In this document: positions 1 to 9,100 of the stretch, in pieces | Layout: the number at the start of each line of letters is the position of its first letter | Numbering within the stretch: the first letter of the stretch is position 1 | Assembly (NCBI GenBank): GCA_964514145.1 | Contig: CAZEPM010000012.1 | Span: forward strand, 1-27,421 | Length of the DNA stretch: 27,421 nucleotides | Direction of reading: 5' to 3' | DNA from: Phocaeicola_A sp964514145 | Lineage (GTDB): Bacteria > Bacteroidota > Bacteroidia > Bacteroidales > Bacteroidaceae | Notes under the pieces: generated by a model | The model's input: the letters and a program-made list of their open reading frames with translations, nothing else | The model's database searches: none | Told to the model about the DNA's origin: nothing | Program-made: the position numbers and the translations under genes

Positions 1-621
1 AGTCAGTTAAAAAGAAGTCGTCGGAGGTTTGAGCTTCCACATTATCAAAAGTGAAGTCCTCAAAGTCGTAGTTATCAGATGACCGCACATCGTAGAAGCG
101 CTTCGAACAGATTACGTTAACATTGTGCAGGGTGACGTTGCTCACCCGCGAACGGGGCATGTCGGGTCGTCGTTGTTTGTTGAAAAACTGTAGCCAAGGT
201 GCTACCCGGATACCGTTTTCGAGGACTCCACTCACGTTTTTCACAAGCACGTTGCAATAGCTCTGTGGTGTGTCTGGACGCATCTTGAAGAGCACGATGT
301 TCGTCGTTTTGTTGAAAGTGCAGTCGCGCAGGATGACGTTGGAGCAATCCCACGCCTCGCTCCCGAACGTTACTCCCGCCCCCGCCGCATCATAGCGGCA
401 TGCTTCTATGAGGATGTTGCGGCACGGCCCATTGGTGGAGTCTTTATCTGCAAACGTGCCTTTGCCTCCCTTTAGGCACACGGCATCATCGTTGATGTTC
501 AGATAACAGCCACGCACGAGTACGTCCGTGCAGGCCACAACTGCGATTGACTCTTGACATCGTCGGCTACGGCAGGAGCCATCAGCAACAACGCAAGCAA
601 AAGAAATGGACTCATTCGCAT
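1..621 (-). pseudogene. GH28 (polygalacturonase-like) gene, broken by internal deletion and frameshift; continues past the left edge
   Basis: The gene starts at 621 with a clean signal peptide (MRMSPFLLLALLLMAPAVAD), but that frame stops at 499 after 40 codons. From about 553 leftwards a different frame reads a GH28 right-handed beta-helix: AVVACTDVLVRGCYL, then NINDDAVCLKGG with the paired Asp codons at 485-490, FGSEAW, and KMRPDTPQSY. This second frame has no ATG upstream. GH28 enzymes normally carry some 200 residues between signal peptide and Asp-Asp motif; here they lie directly together, so the first half of the enzyme is missing and the frame is shifted. The usual Gly-His-Gly segment reads Gly-Ala-Gly, and the usual Arg-Ile-Lys reads Leu-Phe-Lys, so catalytic residues look lost as well. 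The family would cleave pectin-type galacturonans in the periplasm; this copy should make no enzyme. The 3' end lies outside the window. Assembly error is the alternative. Confidence 0.75.
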
Positions 622-704
622 ATAAGTTCCAAAGATTTAAGTTCGTATCTTCTATTTTTACTCTTGGCAACCAGTTTACCGTGTGTAAAGATAGTAAAAG
701 ATTT

Positions 705-730
705 GATGGGTAGAGACATCCCTACCCGTC
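705..730 (-). terminator. stem-loop, possible terminator of the gltB-dapL cluster
   Basis: Read on the minus strand, GACGGGTAG and CTACCCATC pair over 9 bp (one G-U) around an 8-base loop. A loose T-rich stretch (ATCAAATCTTTTAC) follows. It lies about 75 bases after the dapL stop and before the broken GH28 gene. The T-tract is poor, so this is a weak call. Confidence 0.35.
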
Positions 731-761
731 CGACCCGCGCCGATGGTTCGTGACATCTTGC

Positions 762-777
762 CTCGCCGGAGGGCGAG
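762..777. repeat. GC-rich short hairpin downstream of dapL
   Basis: CTCGCC and GGCGAG form a perfect 6-bp stem with a four-base loop, 27 bases after the dapL stop codon. No T-run follows on either strand. It may protect the 3' end of the transcript or help termination together with the stem-loop at 705-730. Confidence 0.4.
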
Positions 778-803
778 TCTCTCGAACAGCTTTTTATTTA
801 CGT

Positions 804-2033
804 TTATGCCCACTCCCGAATGCGCCTAATGGCTTCGATGCAATCTTCGCGTTTGCCGAAAGCCGTTAGCCGGACATAACCTTCTCCGCTAGGGCCGAAA
901 CCGACACCGGGAGTGCATACCACGTTGACTTCATACAGCAGCTTATCGAAAAACTTCCAAGAAGTCATGCCGTCAGGAGCCTTCAGCCAAATGTAAGGAG
1001 CATTAACTCCGCCATACACGTTAAATCCGCTCTCTATCAATCCTTTGCGCATAATTTGCGCATTTTCCATATAGTATCCGATAATCTCCTTGATTTGTTT
1101 TTGTCCTTCCGGCGTATAGATCGCTTCTGCACCGCGCTGAGTGATATAGCTGGCTCCGTTGAACTTCGTACACTGACGACGGTTCCACAACGGATTGAGG
1201 GGGATGCGTTTGCCATCAAGCGTTGCAGCGGTAACTTCTTTCGGCACAACCGTATAACCGCAACGCACACCTGTAAATCCGGCCGTCTTCGAAAAACTGT
1301 GGATTTCTATGGCTACCTTCTTGGCACCTTTGATTTCATAAATAGAGTGTGGCACGTCAGACTCAGTGATATAGGCTTCGTAGGCCGCATCGAAAACAAT
1401 CAACGTATCGTTATCCAAAGCGTAGTCTACCCACTTCTTCAGCTGGTCGTGGGTCAGTGTGGTGCCCGTCGGATTGTTTGGATAACACAAATAGATAAGG
1501 TCAATGCGATGATCGGGAATTGCAGGGATAAAGTTGTTTTCAGCCGTGCAAGGCAGGTAAGTCACGTTGCTCCATTGCCCGTTTTCGTCCAGCGTCCCCG
1601 TACGTCCGCACATCGTGTTGCTGTCTACATAAACGGGATATACCGGATCGGTGATCGCCATGCTGTTATCCCAACGCAGAAGTTCGCCTATATTGCCCGT
1701 ATCACTCTTGGCTCCGTCGCTGACAAAAACCTCTGAAGGCGAAAGACTGATGCCTCGGGCAGCGAAATCGTGCTTGATGATAGTGTTGATCAAGAAGTCA
1801 TAACCTTGCTCCGGTCCGTATCCGTGAAATGTTTCGCTTTTAGACAGTTCGTCGACCGCATGGTGCATAGCCTCGATACTGACTGCGGGCAAGGGCTGTG
1901 TCACATCGCCAATGCCCAGACTAATCAGAGACTGTTTCGGATGGGTAATCTTAAAAGAATTCACCCGCTTGGCTATATCCGAAAACAGATAGCTCCCGGA
2001 AAGCTTCAAGAAATGTTCGTTTACTAATGCCAT
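804..2033 (-). CDS. dapL: LL-diaminopimelate aminotransferase
   Basis: This PLP-dependent aminotransferase converts tetrahydrodipicolinate directly to LL-2,6-diaminopimelate with glutamate as amino donor, bypassing the succinylase and acetylase routes of lysine and peptidoglycan synthesis. The 409-residue length is usual for DapL. Visible signatures are GIGDVTQPLP near residues 41-50, GYGPEQGYDF at 71-80, SDGAKSDTGN at 105-114, YPNNPTGTT at 184-192, and SFSKTAGFTGVR at 246-257, in which Lys249 should hold the PLP. The start MALVNEHFLKL agrees with Bacteroides homologues as I remember them. It is the last gene of the gltB-gltD-asnB-dapF-dapL run and lies 21 bases after dapF, the next enzyme of the pathway. 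Its amino donor is the product of the first two genes of the cluster. Confidence 0.96.
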   Translation of the reverse strand: MALVNEHFLKLSGSYLFSDIAKRVNSFKITHPKQSLISLGIGDVTQPLPAVSIEAMHHAVDELSKSETFHGYGPEQGYDFLINTIIKHDFAARGISLSPSEVFVSDGAKSDTGNIGELLRWDNSMAITDPVYPVYVDSNTMCGRTGTLDENGQWSNVTYLPCTAENNFIPAIPDHRIDLIYLCYPNNPTGTTLTHDQLKKWVDYALDNDTLIVFDAAYEAYITESDVPHSIYEIKGAKKVAIEIHSFSKTAGFTGVRCGYTVVPKEVTAATLDGKRIPLNPLWNRRQCTKFNGASYITQRGAEAIYTPEGQKQIKEIIGYYMENAQIMRKGLIESGFNVYGGVNAPYIWLKAPDGMTSWKFFDKLLYEVNVVCTPGVGFGPSGEGYVRLTAFGKREDCIEAIRRIREWA

Positions 2034-2054
2034 AATGCTGCTATGTTATGATGA

Positions 2055-2864
2055 TTAATCGTTTGTTTCTATTTCGCCATCGAATACCTTGACCGCCGGT
2101 CCGCTCATCATCAGATGCTGGCTTTGTTCGTCCCAATAAATTCGTAAGGTTCCGCCATCCATGATAATACTTGTCTCCCGTGAGTTATTTTTATAGCTGA
2201 TGGCAGCCACAGCCGTTGCACAAGCTCCCGTACCGCATGCTTGCGTAATTCCCGAACCACGTTCCCACACACGCATCCGCACGTGGCTCTCGTCTATCAC
2301 CTGCGCGAACTCCACATTGACACGATCGGGGAATAACGGATGACACTCCAGACGCGCCCCGACGTTGGCCAAATCGACTTCATTCACATCGTCTACAAAG
2401 ATAACCAAATGCGGATTACCCATCGACACAGCGACCCCTTTCGGATAAGGCGCATCGCTGCCTAAATCCACCCAATGGATGTCGGATGGGATACCCATAT
2501 CCACGGTTACGCTCTCTACGATATGTTGCTCGTTCACGTCGAGGTTCAGTTGTTTGATGCCAGAGAGCGTTTCGAGTGTCACAGAAGTCTTGTCTGTCAA
2601 TCCGTATTCATACAGATACTTACCGATGCAGCGGCTTGCATTTCCGCACATACGTGCTTCCGAACCGTCGGCATTAAAGATACGCATACTGAAATCCGCT
2701 TTTGCGGAAGTTCCGATAAGTACCAGTCCGTCGCTCCCTATGCCGGTATGCGGACGACTCCATGCAATTGCAAGTGCTTCAGGATGAGCAATCGGATATG
2801 CCATCGTGTTGACATAGATATAGTCATTGCCCGCTCCATGCATCTTCGTGAATTTTATCTTCAT
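2055..2864 (-). CDS. dapF: diaminopimelate epimerase
   Basis: DapF interconverts LL- and meso-diaminopimelate without a cofactor, giving meso-DAP for peptidoglycan crosslinks and for decarboxylation to lysine. The 269-residue protein has both catalytic cysteines in their usual settings: Cys73 in ADGSEARMCGNASRC and Cys210 in GSGITQACGTGACA. The opening MKIKFTKMHGAGNDY is typical. It sits 17 bases after asnB and 21 bases before dapL, so translation is probably coupled within one transcript. Having dapL and dapF adjacent places both steps from tetrahydrodipicolinate to meso-DAP together. Confidence 0.97.
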   Translation of the reverse strand: MKIKFTKMHGAGNDYIYVNTMAYPIAHPEALAIAWSRPHTGIGSDGLVLIGTSAKADFSMRIFNADGSEARMCGNASRCIGKYLYEYGLTDKTSVTLETLSGIKQLNLDVNEQHIVESVTVDMGIPSDIHWVDLGSDAPYPKGVAVSMGNPHLVIFVDDVNEVDLANVGARLECHPLFPDRVNVEFAQVIDESHVRMRVWERGSGITQACGTGACATAVAAISYKNNSRETSIIMDGGTLRIYWDEQSQHLMMSGPAVKVFDGEIETND

Positions 2865-2881
2865 TACGGTTTCTTATAAAG

Positions 2882-4576
2882 TTAGTTTTTCTGATAAGCT
2901 TCTTCGTGTACACCATGCACCGCACGTCCGCTTGGTTCGTTCATGTTGGCAAAAGCAGCATCCCAAGCCAAGGCTTCAGCCGTAGAGCAGGCCACACTAG
3001 GCACACTAGGCACACTGCGGGCAGCACTCTCACTAGGAAAATATTCTTCGAAAATCGTCCGATAATAATATTCTTCTTTGTTGCGCGGTGTGTTGACAGG
3101 AAAACGTTCGGCGGCATGCGCCATCTGTTCGTCCGACACAGCTTGCGAAGTTACTTCTTTCAACGTATCAATCCAACTGTAACCCACGCCATCGCTAAAT
3201 TGTTCTTTTTGGCGCCAAGCCACACTCTCGGGAAGCATGTCGGCAAAGGCCTCGCGTACCACTTTTTTCTCGATGGTATGCCCCGAACACATCTTAACTG
3301 CCGGATTGAGCCGCATAGCCACATCGAGAAACTCTTTGTCCAAGAAAGGTACACGCCCCTCTACGCCCCATGCTGCCAGCGATTTGTTGGCACGCAAACA
3401 ATCGTACATATACAGTTTAGACAGCTTGCGGACGGTTTCCTCGTGAAACGCCCGTGCATCCGGAGCTTTATGGAAATACAGATATCCGCCGAACACCTCG
3501 TCTGCCCCCTCGCCGCTCAACACCATTTTGATGCCCATGCTCTTGATGACGCGAGCCAACAGATACATCGGCGTAGACGCCCGTACGGTCGTCACATCAT
3601 AGGTCTCTATGTAATAGATGACGTCCCGCACGGCATCGAGCCCTTCTTGGATGGTATAGTTTATTTCATGATGCACTGTTCCGATGAAGTTTGCCACTTC
3701 GCGTGCCTTAGCCAAATCGGGGGCATCTTTCAGACCGATGGCAAACGAGTGAAGCTGCGGCCACCAAGCCTCTTTCACTCCGTCGCTCTCAATGCGGCGC
3801 GAGGCATATTTTTTGGCAATCGCTGAAATCACCGAGCTGTCCAGCCCGCCCGAAAGCAACACGCCGTAGGGCACGTCGCTCATCAGCTGCCGGCGAACGG
3901 CGGCCTCCAATGCTTCTTTGACCTGTTGACTGGGCGAAGACGTGTCCGCCTCCTTGTCCGACGATGTCAATACACTGTCGGCCGAAAACCAATCACGTGT
4001 GTACCACTGCCGCATTTCACCGATCCGACTCGAATAGTAGTAGCCGGGCAAAAACGGTTCGTAACGGTCGCAAAATCCTTCGAGCGCCTTCAACTCACTG
4101 GCACAATAGACTGTGCCGTCATCATCGTAGCCAATATACAAAGGAATCACCCCTATCGGATCGCGGGCAATGAGAAATTCGTCACGTTCTTCGTCGTAGA
4201 GTGCAAAAGCGAAAATTCCGTTTAAATCTTCCAAAAAGTCGATTCCTTTATCACGATAGAGTGCAAGAATAACCTCACAATCGCTACCTGTCTGAAAAGC
4301 ATATTGCCCCTCGTACCGGCGACGGATTTCGCGATGATTGTAGATTTCACCATTCACGGCGAGCACCTGACGCCGGTCGGGTGAATAAAGCGGTTGTCCG
4401 CCACTCTGCGGGTCGACAATCGAAAGCCGTTCGTGAGCTAAAATAGCCGTTTTGCCACAATAAATGCCGCTCCAATCCGGTCCGCGATGGCGAATTCTCT
4501 TAGACATAGCCAACGCTTTTTCCCGCCATTCGGGCGTCTGGCTCTTAATATTGAATATAGCTGTTATTCCACACAT
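2882..4576 (-). CDS. asnB: asparagine synthetase B (glutamine-hydrolysing)
   Basis: It makes asparagine from aspartate, ATP and glutamine in the cytoplasm. The start is MCGITAIFN; removal of Met leaves Cys2 as the N-terminal glutaminase nucleophile. RGPDWSG (31-37) and VNGEIYNH (74-81) belong to the glutaminase domain, and LSGGLDSSV (241-249) is the PP-loop of the synthetase domain. At 564 residues it is slightly longer than E. coli AsnB (554). The extra length is in a low-complexity Ala/Ser-rich tail, which includes SVPSVPSVA encoded by a 9-bp tandem repeat. A 176-base gap separates it from gltD upstream, so it may have its own control (see the palindrome at 4613-4634), while dapF follows after 17 bases. 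Confidence 0.96.
   Translation of the reverse strand: MCGITAIFNIKSQTPEWREKALAMSKRIRHRGPDWSGIYCGKTAILAHERLSIVDPQSGGQPLYSPDRRQVLAVNGEIYNHREIRRRYEGQYAFQTGSDCEVILALYRDKGIDFLEDLNGIFAFALYDEERDEFLIARDPIGVIPLYIGYDDDGTVYCASELKALEGFCDRYEPFLPGYYYSSRIGEMRQWYTRDWFSADSVLTSSDKEADTSSPSQQVKEALEAAVRRQLMSDVPYGVLLSGGLDSSVISAIAKKYASRRIESDGVKEAWWPQLHSFAIGLKDAPDLAKAREVANFIGTVHHEINYTIQEGLDAVRDVIYYIETYDVTTVRASTPMYLLARVIKSMGIKMVLSGEGADEVFGGYLYFHKAPDARAFHEETVRKLSKLYMYDCLRANKSLAAWGVEGRVPFLDKEFLDVAMRLNPAVKMCSGHTIEKKVVREAFADMLPESVAWRQKEQFSDGVGYSWIDTLKEVTSQAVSDEQMAHAAERFPVNTPRNKEEYYYRTIFEEYFPSESAARSVPSVPSVACSTAEALAWDAAFANMNEPSGRAVHGVHEEAYQKN
2992..3018. repeat. 9-bp tandem repeat inside asnB
   Basis: Three near-identical 9-mers (CCACACTAG, GCACACTAG, GCACACTGC) lie end to end. 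On the coding strand they give the in-frame tripeptide repeat SVP-SVP-SVA in the AsnB C-terminal tail. Copy number could change without shifting the frame. Confidence 0.7.
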
Positions 4577-4612
4577 AATAATTGATTAGTGATCGTTGTT
4601 TCTCCTAATTAT

Positions 4613-4634
4613 ATCGGAACGATGTCGTACCGAT
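4613..4634. promoter_or_regulatory. 22-bp near-perfect palindrome upstream of asnB
   Basis: ATCGGAACGA and TCGTACCGAT are inverted 10-base arms with one mismatch around a 2-base centre. The site lies 36 bases upstream of the asnB start, in the 176-base gltD-asnB gap. The symmetry and position suit an operator for a dimeric regulator or an RNA hairpin in the leader. I see no clear TAnnTTTG box in this gap, so an internal promoter is not shown. Confidence 0.4.
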
Positions 4635-4752
4635 CCCTCAAACGTTTCCTGCCCACCTCCGGTCACTCTCGTGTCCATGCGTTGACAGCAGAGCGGCAAG
4701 GGCTACTCAGAATGTAAGTTGTCGGATTTCGGTCATCGGATCGAACCGTCTG

Positions 4753-6105
4753 TTATTTTTTCGTTTGCCGATGAAGATAGTGATCGATGTCAGCGGCCGC
4801 TTTTCGTCCGTCAGCAATACATCTTACCACAAGGCTTGCTCCCATAGCCGCATCTCCGGCCACAAAAACATTCTCGGGCAGCGAGGGCAACTCAGGTTTC
4901 AGAAAGCCCATGGCCAGCAAGACCAAATCGGCCTCAATCACTTCTTTCTTGCCCGTAGGTTTCATTGTGGGACGTCCACCATCAGGGTTGGCTATCCATT
5001 CCACTTCTTCGACCTCGACTCCACATACGTGGCCACCCTTGCCCAAGAAACGGTTTGAAGTGAGACTCCAACGGCGTGTGCATCCTTCTTCGTGACTGCT
5101 GCTAGTCTTTAAGACCACAGGCCATTGCGGCCATGGCGTAGTCGGATTATGCCCTACCGGTGGCTGTGGCATGATTTCTATTTGGGTCACACTCGTGGCT
5201 CCCTGTCTGTTGCTCGTGCCGATGCAGTCACTTCCCGTATCGCCACCACCGATGACCAGCACTTTTTTTCCTTTGGCCGACACCAATTCATTGGCAGCGA
5301 ATGTTTGTCCGGCCAATATCCGGTTCTGCTGCGCCAGCATCTCGAGCGCAAAGTGAATACCGCGCAAGTCACGTCCCGGAATCTTGAGGTCGCGTGCCTG
5401 CGGCGTACCCGTACAGACACAATAAGCATCGAACCCTTCGGGAAGATGGGTGATGTCGATGTCCGTTTTTGTCTGAAAAACAATCCCTTCAGCCTGCATG
5501 ATGTTGATCCGACGGTCAATAATCGGCTTATGAAGCTTGAAGTTGGGAATGCCGAAGCGCAACAAACCGCCGACGTACTCCAGTTTCTCGAATACCGTTA
5601 CTTCATAACCGCGACGATTTAATTGATTGGCGACAGCCAGTCCGGCAGGTCCGGAACCGATTACAGCCACTTTCATGCCGTTACGCGGATACTGATGTGG
5701 CGTGATGAATCCTTCGCGGAAAGCGGCTTCGATGATGGCAGCTTCATCTTCGCGAATAGTCACCGGAGAGTCTATGGTCAGTTTGAGTACACAACTTTTC
5801 TCACACAATGCCGGACAGATGCGTCCGGTAAATTCAGGAAAGTCATTCGTTTGCTCCAAAATTCGGTAAGCCTTTATCCAGTCGCCTTTAAAGAGCGCAT
5901 CTTGGAATTCCGACGGTCGATTGCCCAACGGACATGCCCAATGGCAAAAGGGCACCCCGCAATCCATGCAGCGCGAGGCCTGTAGTTTGCGTTCACTCGC
6001 ATTGAGTGTCTGTTCTACTTCTCCAAAATCGGCAATACGCTCATGTACAGGTCTGTATCCGGCTTCTTGCCTTGGTATGGTTAAGAATGCTTTAGGGTTT
6101 CCCAT
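4753..6105 (-). CDS. gltD: glutamate synthase (NADPH) small subunit
   Basis: GltD is the FAD subunit of GOGAT; it takes electrons from NADPH and passes them to the large subunit through iron-sulfur clusters. The N-terminal cluster ligands are visible as Cys46, Cys49, Cys54 and Cys58 (CMDCGVPFCHWAC), followed by Cys97, Cys101 and Cys105. The FAD-binding loop is VIGSGPAGLA (148-157), and the second dinucleotide-binding loop is VIGGGDTGSDC. GDAAMGASLVV near the C terminus is the conserved FAD-contact segment. At 450 residues it is a little shorter than E. coli GltD (472). It starts 30 bases after gltB, the usual gltB-gltD pairing, which implies one transcript. Confidence 0.96.
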   Translation of the reverse strand: MGNPKAFLTIPRQEAGYRPVHERIADFGEVEQTLNASERKLQASRCMDCGVPFCHWACPLGNRPSEFQDALFKGDWIKAYRILEQTNDFPEFTGRICPALCEKSCVLKLTIDSPVTIREDEAAIIEAAFREGFITPHQYPRNGMKVAVIGSGPAGLAVANQLNRRGYEVTVFEKLEYVGGLLRFGIPNFKLHKPIIDRRINIMQAEGIVFQTKTDIDITHLPEGFDAYCVCTGTPQARDLKIPGRDLRGIHFALEMLAQQNRILAGQTFAANELVSAKGKKVLVIGGGDTGSDCIGTSNRQGATSVTQIEIMPQPPVGHNPTTPWPQWPVVLKTSSSHEEGCTRRWSLTSNRFLGKGGHVCGVEVEEVEWIANPDGGRPTMKPTGKKEVIEADLVLLAMGFLKPELPSLPENVFVAGDAAMGASLVVRCIADGRKAAADIDHYLHRQTKK

Positions 6106-6135
6106 AAGTCAAAATGAATATTAATAAATTGGTTT

Positions 6136-9100
6136 CTAGTAATCTCTTTGTACTTCCGCTATTTTTTCTTGCAACTTGCGCATTTGCTCTTCGGCAAGTA
6201 CTTTCTTATACTCGATAGGCGTTACTTGGATAAATTCGTCGACATAGCGATTCCAATTGTCGAGCATCGTGCGCGCCAACGTAGAACCTGTGTAAAGATA
6301 ATGTTGCCGAACCAGTTCGTGGAGTTCTTTGCGTGCCGTAGCTTCTTCGAGCAAGGACAATTCCACCATCTCCATGTTGCAGAAGTAATCAAAATTGCGG
6401 TTTTTGTCCCACACATAAGCGACTCCTCCACTCATACCGGCAGCAAAGTTTCGTCCGGTTTCACCCAAGACCACAACCCGTCCGCCGGTCATGTATTCGC
6501 AACAGTGGTCTCCGGCTCCTTCTACGACAGCTATCGCACCGGAGTTTCGTACGGCAAAACGCTCTCCTACTCGTCCGTTGATATACACTTCGCCACTTGT
6601 GGCCCCATAGAGCAGGGTGTTTCCGGCGATCGTATTGTCTTCAGCTGCAAAATCGCTGCGTACCGGCGGTTGCACAGAGACGCGTCCGCCACTCAGTCCT
6701 TTGCCCAGATAGTCATTGGCTTCGCCTTCAAGCTTGAAGTGGATTCCATGTGCCAAGAATGCAGCGAAACTCTGTCCGGCAGAACCTTTAAACTTGATTT
6801 GGATAGTCTGATCGGGCAATCCTGCCAATCCGTAGCGGCTGACAACGGCTCCCGATAACATGGCTCCTACCGAACGATCGGTATTGGCGATGGCATATTC
6901 CAAAGAGATTTCTTTGCGGTTATCCAGTGCTTCTTTTGCTGCAGCCAGAATGTTAACGTCCATAACGTGAGCAATTTCATGCTTCTGTTCGATTGTGTTA
7001 TGGATCGCCGAATGGTTTTCGACTTTATAAAGCATGTTACTGAAATCGAGCAAAGAAGCTTTCGTTCCGGAAATCGACTTGATGTCTATCAGGTCTGTAC
7101 GTCCGACAATGTCTTCCAGCTTGGTAAATCCCATCTCAGCCAGATATTCTCTCACTTCCTGAGCCAAGAAACGGAAGTAATTGACTACGTACTCATAATG
7201 ACCTCGAAAACGTTCGCGCAATTTCGGATCTTGCGTTGCGACTCCGACCGGACAGGTATTGGCATGACACTTACGCATCATGACACATCCCAGCACAATC
7301 AACACCGTGGTTCCGAATCCGAATTCTTCGGCACCAAGCAGCGCCATACTGATGATGTCACGCCCCGTCTTCAACTGTCCGTCAGTCTGCAAGCGAACTT
7401 GTCCTCTCAAACCGTTTAAAACGAGTGTTTGTTGTGTTTCGCTCAATCCGATTTCAGCCGGAATACCCGCATAGCGCATCGAAGAGGCCGGTGAAGCGCC
7501 TGTTCCGCCTTCTGATCCTGAGATGATTATCAAATCGGCCTTTGCCTTTGCTACACCGGCGGCAATCGTTCCGATTCCACTCTCTGCCACCAACTTTACA
7601 CTGATTTTAGCTTTTGGGTTGACATTCTTCAAATCGAAAATCAGCTGGGCTAAGTCTTCGATGGAATAGATGTCGTGATGAGGCGGCGGAGAAATCAACG
7701 AAATGCCGGGGATGGAGTGTCGCGTGCGGGCAATGACTTCATCGACCTTGAATCCCGGCAATTGCCCGCCTTCACCCGGCTTGGCGCCTTGTGCGACCTT
7801 AATCTGTATCTCTTCGGCATTGACCAGATATTCGGCAGTGACACCAAAACGACCGGAGGCTACCTGCTTCGTCTTACTACACAACGAAATGCCGTCGTAG
7901 CTTTCGTGGAAACGCACAGAGTCTTCACCACCTTCGCCCGTATTGCTGCGGGTACCGAGCTTATTCATAGCCAAAGCTAAGGCTTCGTGAGCTTCTTTGC
8001 TAATGGCTCCAAACGAGATAGCTCCCGTTACGAAATGTTTGACAATTTCCTCTACCGATTCTACTTGTTCGATTGGTATGGGATTCTTCTTAAAGCTAAA
8101 GAAATCGCGCAAGAAAATCGGACTCTCTTTCTCATCAACCTTAGCAGTGAACTCTTTGAACTTCTGATAGCTACCCAGACGCGTAGCCAACTGAAGCAAG
8201 CTGATGGTTTCCGGATTCCATGCATGTTTCTCTCCATCTTTGCGATAAGAAAACTGTCCGATATAAGGCAGCAGAGAATTTGTCGGTTCGTCTACAAATC
8301 CTGCATCGTGGAATTTTGTATAGTCTATGGCTATTTCTTCCAAACGGATACCACCGATAGACGAGGCTTTCGTACCGAAATAATTCTTCAGCAAATCTTC
8401 ACTTAAACCTACGGCTTCGAAAATTTTAGCGCCACGATAAGAACGAATCGTACTGATTCCCATCTTACTCATGATCTTATATAGGCCTTTACATACCGCT
8501 TTGATGTAGTTCTTCTCAGCCGTTTCATAGTTCATCTGTATATCGCCTTTCTTTACCAGTTCGTCTAGAATGGCGAGTGTCATATATGGATTAATCGCAC
8601 TTGCACCATAACCTAGCAACAAGGCGGCGTGCATCACCTCGCGAATCTCTCCACTCTCTACAATCAGAGCAGTCTGTACACGCTTTTGCACGGCAATCAA
8701 ATGATGGTGTACCGCACTGACAGCAAGCAACGACGGAATGGCTGCATGTGTTATATCGACGTCACGGTCGGATAAGATAATGTAGTTAACTCCTTCCGAT
8801 ACAGATTCTTCAGCTTGTTTGCATAGTCTGGTCAAGGCTTCTTGTAATCCGCTTTTTCCTTCGTTCACATTAAACAACATGGGAAGTTTCACCGTTTTAA
8901 ATCCCTTATAACGAATGTTACAGAGGATATCCAACTGCGTATTTGTTAATATCGGATGAGGTAGTCTGACCATTTTGCAGTGGCTTTCGTCTGGATGCAG
9001 GATGTTGTTGCCCACCGCTCCGATATACTCAGTCAGAGACATCACCAACTCTTCGCGAATCGGATCAATCGGAGGATTGGTTACTTGGGCAAACTGCTGG

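Noticed and set aside
547..753. Plus-strand open frame of 68 codons
   Set aside because: TTG start, antisense to the GH28 remnant and its leader, no protein features.
2906..3826. Plus-strand open frame of 306 codons
   Set aside because: It is antisense to asnB, which is complete with all motifs; His/Arg-rich shadow translation.
4725..4750. tRNA T-arm-like GGTTCGATCC on the minus strand after gltD
   Set aside because: The stem does not pair properly and the sequence upstream is gltD coding sequence, so no tRNA fits.
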